Assembly (NCBI GenBank): GCA_942491465.1
Contig: CALOBA010000085.1
Span: forward strand, 9,833 to 73,832
DNA from: CALOBA01 sp942491465
GTDB lineage: Bacteria; Pseudomonadota; Gammaproteobacteria; Chromatiales; Chromatiaceae
Length of the DNA: 64,000 nucleotides
Reading direction: 5' to 3'
Shown: positions 38,001 to 47,321 of the stretch, in pieces
Layout: the number at the start of each line of letters is the position of its first letter
Numbering within the stretch: the first letter of the stretch is position 1
Notes under the pieces: generated by a model
What the model was told of the DNA's origin: nothing
Databases searched by the model: none
The model's input: only the letters and a program-made list of their open reading frames with translations
Program-made: the position numbers and the translations under genes

Positions 38001-38938
38001 CCGCCGGAGCCGGTGGCGGCGCCAGGGTCCGGCGCGATCGCCGTGGGATGATTGTGGGTCTCCACCTTGGCCAGTATATGGATGGGCTCGGCGGAGTGGG
38101 TGTAGACGCCGTCGCTCGGGCGCGCCAGCAGCCGCCGCCCCGGCCAGCCCTCGATCACCGCGGCATTGTCCTTGTACGCCGAGAGCACATGCTCCGGGGC
38201 CTCCTTGGTGGTGTTGCGGATCATCTGGAACAGCGACAGGTGCCGCGACTCGCCGTCGATCACCCAGTCGGCGTTGAAGATCTTGTGCCGGCAATGCTCC
38301 GAGTTCGCCTGCGCGAACATCATCAGCTCCACATCGGTGGGATTGCGCCCCAGGGCCTGGAAGCTGTCGATCAGATAGTCGATCTCATCGTCGGACAGGG
38401 CCAGACCCAGGTCCACATTCGCCTGCGCCAGCGCCGGCCGGCCGCCGGCGAGCAGATCGACGCGGGCCGCCGGGCGTGGCGTCGCCTGCTCGAACAGGCA
38501 CCCGGCGGCGTCCAGGTCCGGCAGCGCCACCTCGGTCATGCGATCGTGCAGCACCGCCGCGACCTGCTCCAGGGCCGCGGCGTCCAGCCCCGGACCGCTG
38601 AGATAGTAGGCCGTCCCGCGCTCCAGCCGACGCACCTGATCGAGCCCGCAGTTGCGCGCGATATCGGTGGCCTTCGACGACCAGGGCGAGATCGTCCCCG
38701 GCCGCGGCACCACCAGCACCAATCGGCCCTGGGGCTCATGCGCCGCCAGCCGCGGGCCGTAGCGCAGGATGCGCTCCAGCACCCCCTGCCCCGCCGCATC
38801 CAACGGCGCCGCCAGATCGGCGAAGTGCATGAATTCGGCATAGGGCTCGCAATCCGGCACCCCGGCGGCCCGGAGGCGGTCGCGAAGCTTGGCGAGACGG
38901 AAATCGGACAGGGCGGGGGCACCACGAAGGCAGAGCAT
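35039..38938 (-). CDS. purL: Phosphoribosylformylglycinamidine synthase
   Basis: 1299 residues, the large single-chain form of FGAM synthase in purine synthesis. N-terminal PurS-like region, linker, two AIRS-type ATP-binding halves (SEHCRHKIFNADWVIDG, KVETHNHPTAIAPDPGAATG, LLFGKPPGMRRD, SAFAPVTDARQ) and a C-terminal class I glutaminase. The glutaminase keeps its nucleophile in LGVCNGCQML and the His-Glu pair in MMPHPERV. Full length and intact. It stands alone between repeat-rich intergenic regions, as purL often does in gammaproteobacteria. Confidence 0.97.
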   Translation of the reverse strand: MLCLRGAPALSDFRLAKLRDRLRAAGVPDCEPYAEFMHFADLAAPLDAAGQGVLERILRYGPRLAAHEPQGRLVLVVPRPGTISPWSSKATDIARNCGLDQVRRLERGTAYYLSGPGLDAAALEQVAAVLHDRMTEVALPDLDAAGCLFEQATPRPAARVDLLAGGRPALAQANVDLGLALSDDEIDYLIDSFQALGRNPTDVELMMFAQANSEHCRHKIFNADWVIDGESRHLSLFQMIRNTTKEAPEHVLSAYKDNAAVIEGWPGRRLLARPSDGVYTHSAEPIHILAKVETHNHPTAIAPDPGAATGSGGEIRDEGATGRGSKPKAGLCGFSVSNLRIPGFEQPWEQAAEQDWGKPGRIVSALAIMLEGPIGAAAFNNEFGRPNLAGWFRTFEQQVPGPDGPELRGYHKPIMLAGGVGNIRAGHIEKASFPPGTPLVVLGGPAMLIGLGGGAASSMASGASAEDLDFASVQRANPEMQRRCQEVIDRCCACGEQNPILFIHDVGAGGLSNALPELVHDGERGGRFQLRAIPNADPGMSPMEIWSNEAQERYVLAIDRDRLATFERICQRERCPYAVVGEASAEAELKLTDSALADTPIDMPMGLLFGKPPGMRRDVTRLTVPTHGLDTGGLGLAELAERVLRLPAVADKTFLITIGDRSVTGLVARDQMVGPWQVPVADCAVTLTDYDGYSGEAMAIGERTPVALLNAPASGRMAVGEALTNIAAAPIARIGEIKLSANWMAAAGHPGEDARLYDTVRAVGMELCPALGIAIPVGKDSMSMRTVWEEPAGRQRVMAAPLSLIVSAFAPVTDARQTLTPQLITDAGDTALLLIDLGAGRDRLGGSCLAQALDQLGAEPPDLDDPNRLRRFFAAVQALNRQGLLLAYHDRGDGGLFASLCEMAFAGRCGLHIDLSTLPGEDPVAALFSEELGAILQVRARDVAPVLGQLVSVGLGEFAHHVAVPTAGDDIEITRNGTSLYQGSRTALQGIWSETSHRMQRLRDHPDCADEAHARIGADDPGLSAAPSFDPADDIAAPLISRGARPRLAVLREQGVNGQLEMAAAFHRAGFECVDVHMSDIIAGRIELRDFRGLAACGGFSYGDVLGAGEGWAKTILFNPRARDQFQGFFAREDSFALGVCNGCQMLANLRELIPGAAHWPHFVRNRSEQFEARLALVEVTPSPSILLDGMAGSRLPLVVAHGEGRAEFADAAARSAAEPYVALRYIEHDGGIAERYPANPNGSPAGITGLTSADGRVTIMMPHPERVFRSVQYSWHPRDWGEDGPWLRLFRNARLWVG

Positions 38939-39299
38939 CGCGACCGGCTCCTAGGGCTGAAAGGCGTGGGGAAGGTCCGGGAATGATACGCCATGCCGCC
39001 AAGGCTTACCGACGACATCCGCCGTCCCTGTCGAGCGCACCCCGACTCGGGGCCGAGACGGCCCCGCTCCGACGGAGCCGGGGCGTCTCGCCCCAAGCCA
39101 GCAGCAATGACGGGGCAGACGGCTCCGCCATTGACCGAAGCTTCAATCGGCGCCCCCACTGCCGCAGCGCTCCCCAAACGCCAAGGCGATCAAGTCCAGC
39201 AATCAGCCGCGCTCGCGCAGATTCCTTGAGCGCGACGGCAAGTCCGTCACCTATCGGTTCGAAAGTCGCACTTCAAACTTCCAACGTCGGGCCGCGCAC
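38939..39299. other. Gap with no recognisable gene
   Basis: About 360 bases between purL and the first sulfotransferase gene. Short open frames only; I see no RNA gene or repeat family in it. Confidence 0.4.
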
Positions 39300-40226
39300 T
39301 CAGGTACGGGGCTCGAGCCAGGCATCGAGATTGCGCCCGATCAGCCGCGACAGCATCTGGATGTCGTCGCGATACGCCTCCGTGAGCTGCGCGCGCAGGT
39401 CCGGATCGATGCGCTCGCGCGTCTCGGGCTTAACCGGTAGGCGCGCGGCGAACTCGAAGAATCTTCCACGCAGCCGCATCGGCACCCAGGGCATTAGATG
39501 CGAGCGCAGCCGCCTGGAGCCGCGCCATGCCAGCCGCCACAGCGGGTTTCGGATCGTGCCCGTGACGTTGAATCGCTGCGTCATGTCGGGCTCGAAGCGG
39601 TCGTCGACGCCGATGAACCGGTAGATGTCGCGGATCAGCGCAGCGGGGTCGGCCACCAGATCGTCGTAGAGATAGATGCGCAGCTGGGACCGATCAAAGG
39701 TCTCGAACCAGGGTGCCAGGGCGCGGGCGTAGTAGCCGAGGCTTTGGTAGGCACCTCGGCGCCAGCCTTCGCGCTCGCGTCGCGGACCGTCGGCAATCGC
39801 CTCGGCGAAGGTTGCGCAGGGCTCCAAGCCGTGCGAACGATCCCGCTGATAGGCGGAATAGGCCCGATCGGCCGGCTGACGCAACAACGCGATCAGTCGC
39901 ACGTCCGGCATGCGGCGGCGAATCGCCTGTCGCGCCTGGCTGTGATACACATATCGGATAGATGCCTCGCCGCAGACCTTGTGGGGCGGGCACTCGGCGA
40001 ACATCGCGCGGTAGGCGTCCCAGCTGTCGATCATCTCACGCCGGCGGATGCCGTCGTGAGGGCCACCGAAGCGGGGCGTTTCCGGGCCGTCGAAGATGAA
40101 CCAGTTCGGCTCCTTGAGCCGCGGCATCCAGACTTGGGGGTGTGCCTGCAGGTAGTGATACAGCGATGTGGTGCCGGCCTTCGGCGCTGCGATGATCAGG
40201 AAATCGGGGAGGCGGGTCTTGCGCAT
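39300..40226 (-). CDS. Sulfotransferase (heparan-sulfate type fold)
   Basis: About 308 residues. PAPS-dependent sulfotransferase: the 5'-phosphosulfate loop is PKAGTTSLYHYL near the start and the 3'-phosphate loop is LRQPADRAYSAYQRD. It transfers sulfate from PAPS to a sugar hydroxyl or amine. Start ATG 40226 is preceded by AGG and gives the same length as its paralogue at 48,730; the frame is open to 40,265. It is a close paralogue of that gene, both ending GRNLDAWLE...PRT. Opens the surface-polysaccharide region. Confidence 0.88.
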   Translation of the reverse strand: MRKTRLPDFLIIAAPKAGTTSLYHYLQAHPQVWMPRLKEPNWFIFDGPETPRFGGPHDGIRRREMIDSWDAYRAMFAECPPHKVCGEASIRYVYHSQARQAIRRRMPDVRLIALLRQPADRAYSAYQRDRSHGLEPCATFAEAIADGPRREREGWRRGAYQSLGYYARALAPWFETFDRSQLRIYLYDDLVADPAALIRDIYRFIGVDDRFEPDMTQRFNVTGTIRNPLWRLAWRGSRRLRSHLMPWVPMRLRGRFFEFAARLPVKPETRERIDPDLRAQLTEAYRDDIQMLSRLIGRNLDAWLEPRT

Positions 40227-40400
40227 GGACCTGTCGTCAGAGTTGGAAGGGCGTCCCATCGACACGGCGCTCCACCCGGTGCTTGCTCGATCTCGGAGAC
40301 GGACCTGAAGCGGCGGATACGGCTGGCAGCGCCAACGCGCTTAGCCTACCATGCGCGCATCAGGCCGATCGGTCTTCTCTGATCCACCAGGCACCCGATC

Positions 40401-41111
40401 ATGACAAACGTAGGCGATGATATTCGCGCCGGCAATGCGCGCTGGCGCTTCGATGGCGATGTGCCGAGCCAGTTCGACGCGCATGTGCGCCGCTCTGTCC
40501 CCTTCTACGAGGAGGGCCACGAACTGGCGCTCAAGCTCTCGGACTTTTTCGTCGGCTCGGGCTCCAAGGTCTACGAGTTCGGCTGCTCCACCGGCTCCCT
40601 CACCCGACGGCTGGCCGAGCGCCACCGCGACCAGGAGGCGCGGATCATCGGCATCGATCTCGCCGACGACATGGCGGCCCTTGCGCAGGAGCGCTGCGAC
40701 GGCCTCGACAACGTCGAGATCATCGCCGGCGATGTGGTCGAGATTCAGTTGCAGGCGTGCGATCTGATCGTGGCCTACTACACCGCGCAGTTCATTCGGC
40801 CGCGCTTCAGGCAACTGGTGTTGGACAAGATCTACGCAGCGCTCAACTGGGGCGGTGCATTGCTGATGTTCGAGAAGGTGAGGGCGCCGGATGCGCGGTT
40901 TCAGGATGCGATGACGCAGCTCTACACGGACTATAAATCCGAGCAGGGATTTACCGATGCGGAGATCATCGCCAAGGCGCGCAGCCTCAAGGGTGTACTG
41001 GAGCCCTTTTCCACCCAGGGCAATCTGGACTTGATGCAGCGCGCGGGCTTCGTCGATGTCATGACCGTCTTCAAATATGTGAGCTTCGAGGGCTTCTTGG
41101 CCATCAAGTAG
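40401..41111 (+). CDS. CmoA-like SAM-dependent methyltransferase
   Basis: 236 residues. Overall pattern follows CmoA (carboxy-SAM synthase): WRFDGDVPSQFDAHVRRSVP, motif I VYEFGCSTGSLTRRLAE, ALNWGGALLMFEK, DYKSEQGFTDAEI and NLDLMQRAGF. CmoA makes carboxy-SAM for tRNA wobble uridine modification and is usually next to cmoB; no cmoB is seen here. It may be a methyltransferase for a polysaccharide instead, given the sulfotransferase neighbours. Confidence 0.75.
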   Translation: MTNVGDDIRAGNARWRFDGDVPSQFDAHVRRSVPFYEEGHELALKLSDFFVGSGSKVYEFGCSTGSLTRRLAERHRDQEARIIGIDLADDMAALAQERCDGLDNVEIIAGDVVEIQLQACDLIVAYYTAQFIRPRFRQLVLDKIYAALNWGGALLMFEKVRAPDARFQDAMTQLYTDYKSEQGFTDAEIIAKARSLKGVLEPFSTQGNLDLMQRAGFVDVMTVFKYVSFEGFLAIK

Positions 41112-41212
41112 CGATTGCGTTCCCGCAGACAGGGTCTCTGGAACCCGGCAGCCAGGAGCCTGTCCGGCCAAGGAGTCCGTATTGATCAACGCCGATTGGG
41201 CTATGGTGAGCG

Positions 41213-42064
41213 ATGGCAACGAGCAGATTTCCGGGCACCTTGGAGCGTATTGGCTGGGGTGTTGAATTCCACATCCAGGCGTTGCGCGAGGGTCTTCAGC
41301 GGCGCGTCCCCGCCGGCATGCTTGCATCGGCTCAGCGGTTCTACCACCGCTGGCGCCGTCCCGCGCACAGCGCTTGGCGGCGCCTGAGCGCGGCCGATCT
41401 CCCCTATGGCGAGGTGGCAACCATCGACGGCATCCGTGTCCGCGTCCATCCGAGTCTCTCGGTCAAGAACGCGTGGCGTCTCGTCTCCGGTGTGCACACG
41501 CGCTCGGAACGGCGCCTCGCGCTCAGTGTCGTGGAGCCGGACGACGTGGTCATGGAGCTCGGCGGCGGCATCGGGATGCTGTCCACCGCCTGCGCGCTGC
41601 GCATCGGCTCGGAGCGTGTCTTCGCCTTCGAGGCCAATCCCGCGTTGGCGCCGCTGATCGAAGAGAACTACGCGCTCAACGGCGTCGCGCCCGAGATGAA
41701 TCTCTGTTTGCTCGGCGCCGAGCCTGGCGTTCGCGACTTCCATATCTCGTCCGATTTCTCCGACTCCTCCCTGTTTCGCGATACCACGAGTCGCTATGCC
41801 CGCACGGTGCAGGTCCCGGTGCGCTCCATCACCGCCGAGCTGGCGCGGGTCCGTCCCACCCTGTTGATCGTCGATATCGAGGGCGCTGAAATCGAGCTGC
41901 TGCCGCAGGCCGATCTCGCGCAGGTGCGCAAGCTCATCGTTGAGCTGCATCCGGGCTCCACGGGTGCGGTGCGCGCCAACGCACTGCGCCGCCGGCTGCG
42001 TCGTCTGGGGTACACCGAGGCGGACAAGGCCGGCAACTGCATCCTGTTTGTGCGCGCTGGCTAG
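41213..42064 (+). CDS. FkbM-family methyltransferase
   Basis: 283 residues. Class I methyltransferase of the FkbM type: VMELGGGIGMLSTACAL (SAM motif I), FAFEANPALAPLIEENYALN, and TLLIVDIEGAEIELLP, the family signature. FkbM enzymes usually O-methylate sugars in glycans or natural products. It sits in the sulfated-polysaccharide region, about 100 bases after the CmoA-like gene on the same strand. The 3' end is followed at once by a palindromic element that may stop transcription. Confidence 0.85.
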   Translation: MATSRFPGTLERIGWGVEFHIQALREGLQRRVPAGMLASAQRFYHRWRRPAHSAWRRLSAADLPYGEVATIDGIRVRVHPSLSVKNAWRLVSGVHTRSERRLALSVVEPDDVVMELGGGIGMLSTACALRIGSERVFAFEANPALAPLIEENYALNGVAPEMNLCLLGAEPGVRDFHISSDFSDSSLFRDTTSRYARTVQVPVRSITAELARVRPTLLIVDIEGAEIELLPQADLAQVRKLIVELHPGSTGAVRANALRRRLRRLGYTEADKAGNCILFVRAG

Positions 42065-42076
42065 GAGCCTGTCCGA

Positions 42077-42240
42077 CTTAGGCGATTGCCGGAAACTTTC
42101 ATACCAGATGACGCAGGATTGACGTTCGCCTTCAAGGAGGGCTGGCGGGAGCTGAGCTCGCTATGTGACCGCCAGCCCGACGCCGAAGGCGGGCGTCAAG
42201 ACAAGTCAGATGGTATGAAAGTTGACAGAAATCGCCTTAG
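42077..42240. repeat. 164-bp palindromic element after the FkbM gene
   Basis: Outer arms CTTAGGCGATT...AACTTTCATACCA and TGGTATGAAAGTT...AATCGCCTTAG pair with each other over more than 35 bases. An inner GCCAGC/GCTGGC arm encloses the centre. A half copy lies at 45,461, also directly after a gene. It could act as a bidirectional terminator. Confidence 0.75.
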
Positions 42241-42420
42241 TAAAGATTCACTAACGAATTAGGTTAGATCGCGCGAGCGAAGCGAGCCGCGATCTGAACC
42301 GTTCAACGTCAAGGCTGGCCGCGCGCCGGTGCGCAGGAGCGCACGGCACGGCAGCGGCCGGTCGGGCCAAGCCTATTGTTGGGCGATTGTTTGGTCGTTC
42401 TTCGCATTAATTGAGCCTGG

Positions 42421-42708
42421 CCCCTTTTCCTTGGCCCCTTTTCCTTGCTTTTCCCTGTAATCCCAGTTCCAGCCTACTCCGCGCGAGCAATTAAGCAAAC
42501 TGTCCCCGGAACTGGGTCTCCGGAACTGGTCGAACTGGTCCCCTACTCCGCGCGAGCAATTAAGTAAACTGTCCCCGGAACTGTCCAACTGTCCCGAGCA
42601 ATTAAGTAAACTGTCCCCGGAACTGGTCGTAAACTGTCCCCGGAACTGGTCCCCGGAACTGGCGGAACTGGCGGAACTGGCGGAACTGTCCGTCCCCGGA
42701 ACTGATAA
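42421..42708. repeat. Degenerate tandem repeats of the AACTGTCCCCGGAACTGG type
   Basis: CCCCTTTTCCTTG occurs twice in tandem (42,421-42,448). Then a longer unit, GCGAGCAATTAAGTAAACTG plus TCCCCGGAACTG, occurs about three times, breaking down into many CCCCGGAACTGG and GGCGGAACT units up to 42,708. No coding capacity. Composition is unlike its neighbours. Confidence 0.75.
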
Positions 42709-42827
42709 CTGTTGATAACACCCCGGAACAGTGAAGTCTATATGCCAGGAATGCAAAAATAGCGAGAAATTACAGCGGCCTGGATGTATAATTTGTTTTT
42801 TCCCAGGCTCACTCGACAGGTGAAGGC

Positions 42828-44192
42828 ATGCGGCGGTTGCTCATGACCCAATCGGAGGCGGATTTCACCTCCCACGCAGGACTCGGACTGATTGGAATGG
42901 CGCTGGAGCGCCACACGGATTTGGCTGCGGATGCGGATGCGGATGCGGATGCGGCGGCGGCGGGCGCGCTGCGCAGCGACGCCATCAGCCATCGCGACAT
43001 CTTGGCCAGCTATATCGGTCTGATCTGCTTGGGCAAGAGCGACTTCGAGGCGATCGAGGGGTTTCGCGAGGACGCGTACTTTTGCGAAGCGTTGGGGCTG
43101 GAGGCCATCGCCTCGACGGCAACGCTGCGCCAACGGCTCGACGCCCATGCCGAGGCGTTCGCCGGGCTCGTGTTGTCGGCGAGCATGGCCTTCCTGGAGC
43201 GCGTCGGCGCACCGGTGACGCCGCTGGCGAACGGACTGGTGGCGCTGGATGCGGACGTCACCCCGTTCGACAACGGCGGCTCGCACAAGGAAGGCGTCTC
43301 GCGCACCTACAAGGGCAGCGACGGCTTCGCGCCGATGGCCGCCTATCTCGGCGAGGAAGGCTGGTGTCTGGAGCTGGAACTGCGCGCCGGCAGCCAGCAC
43401 TGCCAGAAGGACACGCCGGCGTTTCTGCAACGCGTGCTGGAGCGCGCGCGCAGGTTGACCTGGCGTGCCCCGCTGGTGCGGCTCGACGGCGGCAACGATG
43501 CCATCGAGAACGTCGCCGTGATCGAGGCGCACAACGCCGCCCGCCCCGAGGCGCTGCCGGCACACTACATCATCAAGTGGAATCCGCGTCGGGAGCGCCC
43601 CGAGCAGTGGTGCGACTACGCCGAGGAGCACGCCGAGTGGGAACACCCCCGCGCGGGCAAGCGCGTCGCCGTCTTCTGCGTGCGCGAAACCCGCGAGCAT
43701 GACGGCTACGCCTACCCGATGCGCCGGATCATGCGGGTGGTCGAGCGGCGCATCGACAAGCACGGCCAACACCTGCTGGTGCCCGAGATCGAGATCGAAG
43801 GCTGGTGGACCAGCTTGGGTTGCGACCCGCAGGAGATCATCGCGCTGTACGCCGAGCATGCCACCAGCGAGCAGTTCCACAGCGAGCTGAAGACCGATCT
43901 GGACATCGAACGCCTGCCCTCGGGCAAGTTCGCCACCAACGCTCTGGTGCTCGCCTGCGCACAGCTCGCCTACAACATCCTGCGCTGGCTCGGCCAACAG
44001 GGCCTGCTTGGGGCCGACGCGCCGCCCGGGCATCGCGCCAAACGTCGGCGCCTGCGCACCGTGATGCAGGAATTGATCTACATCGCCGCCCGACTCGTGC
44101 AAACCGCCCGACGATTGAAGCTGGTGTTCGGCCGCAGCTGCCCGGCCTACCGGGTCTTCCATCGACTCTACCGGCAACTCGCCACGACCTGA
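42828..44192 (+). CDS. IS1380-family transposase
   Basis: 454 residues. DDE transposase of the IS1380 group: LVALDADVTPFDN (first Asp), RLDGGNDAIENVAV (second Asp), and ATSEQFHSELKTDLDIERLPSGKFATNAL with the catalytic Glu. The N-terminal part contains a stretch of Asp-Ala pairs (residues about 34-45) coded by GCGGAT hexanucleotide repeats, which is not usual for the family. The frame is intact. I could not define the terminal inverted repeats, so element ends are left open. It separates two parts of the polysaccharide region. Confidence 0.88.
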   Translation: MRRLLMTQSEADFTSHAGLGLIGMALERHTDLAADADADADAAAAGALRSDAISHRDILASYIGLICLGKSDFEAIEGFREDAYFCEALGLEAIASTATLRQRLDAHAEAFAGLVLSASMAFLERVGAPVTPLANGLVALDADVTPFDNGGSHKEGVSRTYKGSDGFAPMAAYLGEEGWCLELELRAGSQHCQKDTPAFLQRVLERARRLTWRAPLVRLDGGNDAIENVAVIEAHNAARPEALPAHYIIKWNPRRERPEQWCDYAEEHAEWEHPRAGKRVAVFCVRETREHDGYAYPMRRIMRVVERRIDKHGQHLLVPEIEIEGWWTSLGCDPQEIIALYAEHATSEQFHSELKTDLDIERLPSGKFATNALVLACAQLAYNILRWLGQQGLLGADAPPGHRAKRRRLRTVMQELIYIAARLVQTARRLKLVFGRSCPAYRVFHRLYRQLATT

Positions 44193-44418
44193 GCCCCGCC
44201 GTCCAAGGGGACGATCCGCTGCCGCCGCGTGGCGGCGCTCCTCTATTGCCGAAACCGCAGGGTTTTCCACGGATTGAATCCGTTTCGCGCCCGCAGCCCG
44301 CCTCGGCGACAAATACCTTCGCTCATTGCCCGCCGTTTGGCTCGTTTCGGACCCGTGTTGCGATAGGATCACCATTTACTTCACTGATTCAGGTATACTG
44401 CTCGGTCAAGAGGCACTA

Positions 44419-45453
44419 ATGGCAATGGCGGCAGCAACTACCAATTTTCGCGGACCCCTGTTTGTCGTCGGTATGTCGCGCAGCGGAACGACGCTGATCA
44501 GAGACCTTTTGAACCGGCATCCTCGGGTCTGCCTGGTCAACCACGAGGCCTATTTCATCGCCCGGCTTGCGTATGAGTGCAAGGACCGGCAGTGGCGGAC
44601 GGATGACGCCTGGTGCGACGCCTTCATCCGCTTCTTCTGCACCACGAATTTCTTCTTCACCAGCCAGGCGAAGGGGCGGACCTTCGAGCGCGGCGAACTC
44701 AAGGCGTGCTGTCGGGCGGCAACCTTTCAGGAGAACATGGAACGGCTGCTGCGACTGTACGCCGGGGGCAGCGGCTGCGACTGCATCTGGGGCGACAAGA
44801 CACCGACCTATCTGGGCCATTTGCCGATCTTGCGGGAGGCATTCCCGGCGGCGAAGTTCCTGCACATCATTCGTGATCCGCGAGATCGGGCCTCCTCGGT
44901 GCGCAAGGCCTGGGGCGGTGATGCGCTGATCGTTTCGGAGAACTGGCGCGAGGGTGTCGGTCGCGCGATGCGGATCGGCAGGGCGCTCGGCGCCGATGCC
45001 TATCACGAGATCAAGTACGAGTCGCTGCTCGCGGCGCCGGAGCAGGAGCTGCGCGCGGTCTGCGCCTTTCTTGAGCTGGCGTTCGACCCGGCGATGCTGT
45101 CTCTGGAACGCCCCGCGGAGCGCATGGGCGATAAGACCGAGGCGACCCGACAGGCCACGGGGATCGTGAGCGACAACGTCAGGCGCTATGGTCGCGTCTT
45201 GAAGCCCCGCGAGGTTCGCCGGATCGAGCAGTTGGTCAAGCCGGTGGCGCAGGCGCTGGGCTACGCAGGCGACTGGACGACCGTGGAGCATGTGCCGCTG
45301 CGCTTCTACGAGCGACAGTGGCATGGCTTCCTGGACAACCTGCGAGGCTATCTGTTTTTGCTGCGGCGCTGGGGCCTGATCAAGGGCAATCAGGTCGCGC
45401 TTGAACGCATCCGGGCGCGACGCGCGGGGGGGCTGACCTCAAGACTGGAGTGA
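44419..45453 (+). CDS. Sulfotransferase (Sulfotransf_3 type)
   Basis: About 344 residues. The PAPS-binding loops are VVGMSRSGTTLIRDLLNRHP and LHIIRDPRDRASSVRKAWGG. Less related to the other two sulfotransferases of the window, which resemble each other. Start ATG 44419 has AGAGG eight bases upstream. The C-terminal third is basic with a YLFLLRRWGL segment that may lie at the membrane. Its stop is followed by half of the palindromic element seen at 42,077. Confidence 0.87.
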   Translation: MAMAAATTNFRGPLFVVGMSRSGTTLIRDLLNRHPRVCLVNHEAYFIARLAYECKDRQWRTDDAWCDAFIRFFCTTNFFFTSQAKGRTFERGELKACCRAATFQENMERLLRLYAGGSGCDCIWGDKTPTYLGHLPILREAFPAAKFLHIIRDPRDRASSVRKAWGGDALIVSENWREGVGRAMRIGRALGADAYHEIKYESLLAAPEQELRAVCAFLELAFDPAMLSLERPAERMGDKTEATRQATGIVSDNVRRYGRVLKPREVRRIEQLVKPVAQALGYAGDWTTVEHVPLRFYERQWHGFLDNLRGYLFLLRRWGLIKGNQVALERIRARRAGGLTSRLE

Positions 45454-45460
45454 TTCGCGC

Positions 45461-46193
45461 CTAAGGCGATTTCTGTCAACTTTCATCCCATCGGACTTGT
45501 CTTGACGCACGCCCTTGCTCCCAAGCCGGAGAGAATGTGCAAGTATTTGTCGGAATCGACATCGCTATCGAAATCGCTATCGAAATCGGGAAGGTAGGCG
45601 CTAGAACGGGGCCGCCAGGGACGTGCAATCGATTTCGATCCCGATCCCGATGCAGCAACGCTCGCAGGTGCCCGCGGTCCCAGCCCAGCGCGATGCGATG
45701 CAGCCCCCGTCGCACATGGGTTTTCGGGAAAGCGAGGTGTGCTCCCCGTGCCCGAGCGCAAGGCACGCCGACGAGTCATCGTCGCACAAAGGCTCGGAGG
45801 CGTCAGCTGCGATCGGGTGCGGGGGACGGTGCATCGCGACCGAAAACCCATGTGTGACGGGTATACACTGGGAGACCTCGCCCCGTCGCCTTTACCACGC
45901 GAGCGTTCGTCTCCAACTCTTTTGTTTTAAAGCTCGCGTAGTCGGCCGCGGGGAGAGGGGGCTAAACGGTTACGCAGGAAGAGCGGTCAAGACCAGGTAC
46001 TGCTGCAAAGCCCCATTACCAGGTGCAGCCTAGTCCGACACGAGCCCCGTCTTGATCAGCCCAGCCGACAGGCACAAGATGGCGCGGCGCAGTACGCATA
46101 AGGCGGAGAGGCCGCGGCAGCTAGGCGGATCAACGCCGTAGCAAGGCTGTAGGGGCGCGCCTACCCGCCGGGATCTTTTCTGGAGGACTTGGT
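45461..46193. other. Half palindromic repeat, ATCGCT-type tract, then a gap
   Basis: 45,461-45,515 repeats the right arm of the element at 42,077 (CTAAGGCGATTTCTGTCAAC). About 45,555-45,595 is a short ATCGCT/ATCGAA tandem run. The rest, to 46,193, holds only short open frames with no recognisable product; a GGAGG sequence at 46,182-46,186 belongs to the next gene. Confidence 0.55.
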
Positions 46194-47321
46194 TTGACAG
46201 AACCTTTACCGCAGCGCCTGACCTTTATTGATGTGGCAAGGACGTACGCCATTTTTCTTGCGCTATTCGCCCATGCCTTGAATGCCGCGGGGGTTTTCGA
46301 ACAGCTCGGCCCCGATAGCTACATGCTCAAGCAGTTCACGAGATCGGCAACCCCGATCTTCGTGTTCATGTTCGGCTTCATGGTGGAGTTTGTCTACACC
46401 AGGCGCGCTCGCAATCTTGGCGTTTCGGCTGTGCGTCGGCGCATCTACGTGCGCAGCTTTCAGTGCTACGTAGCCTACGCCCTGGTAAGCTTTTCGGCCT
46501 ATTTGGGCGATTATAAGACGATCTAAGGCTTTGTTGCTTCTCTGGTTCTTCTATCCAACTCGCATTTTGGAAATATCCTCAGGGTGTACAGCATCATGTT
46601 GTTGCTTACACCGGCAATCATTATGCTGAGGCTGAGATATGGAGTTGGTGTCCTGTATACCCTGCTAGTCCTGTTGTTTGTTGTTAATGCCAGTATCGGC
46701 CCCTTGCAGGCGGTTGATTTTGGTCTATTAGCACGTCCGGCCAATATCTTGTTCGGAATTGGAATGGAGCGGCGTGGGCCAAGTGTCCTCGGGGCCTTCA
46801 CGTTTTATCTCTCCGGCATGATTGTGGCGACAAGCTTCATAACGTCCAATCAGCGCGTACGCGCCATCCGTTTCTCCGCTGTCTTGGCCTCGCTCGTGCT
46901 GCTGTTTGGCCTGTTCGGGGCGCTCTTTATTCCTGATACACCCTGGCAGGCCTGGGTCAACTTTGCAGGCCGCACTTACCGTGCGCTCAATGCGCCCGGT
47001 TACTACGTCATCGGCACAGTCTACAGCCTGCTGGCCATCTCTCTGATCTATGTCCTGGTCGGATCGAGACCTCCCGCTCGGCCCTTGGCGTATGTCCTGC
47101 CGGTAGGGACCGCTTCGCTGGTCTCTTTTACGGCAGGAAATGTCATACTCAATCTCTCTGGCCGGTATGTCGAGAGTCTGAATCTGTTTGTGTTCTTGTT
47201 TTTGTTTCTAACGCTGATCGCTCTTATCGCTCGGCATCTGCATCGCATACCTTATTACGCGCAGCTTGCTGCGGTGATGAATCTGGAACTCCGTAGCCCA
47301 TTCCTGCGCACGCCAGGCTAG
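46194..47321 (+). pseudogene. Acyltransferase/OpgC-like membrane protein interrupted by one stop codon
   Basis: TTG start at 46194 with GGAGG seven bases upstream. The N-terminus reads RLTFIDVARTYAIFLALFAHALNAAG, like the first helix of acyltransferase-3/OpgC proteins, with the conserved His. A single in-frame TAA at 46,524-46,526 ends it after 110 codons. The same frame then continues without another stop to 47,321, giving six or more further helices. The two parts are clearly one gene of about 375 codons. GC content is visibly lower than that of all neighbours, suggesting recent transfer. It would have O-acetylated or succinylated a polysaccharide. It converges on the flippase gene. Confidence 0.75.

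Noticed and set aside
35108..38986. 1292-codon plus-strand open frame
   Set aside because: Antisense to purL, low-complexity Gly/Ala/Gln/Val composition, caused by high GC.
42421..42708. CRISPR array
   Set aside because: Repeat units are degenerate and of variable length, there are no unique spacers of constant size, and no cas genes are present.
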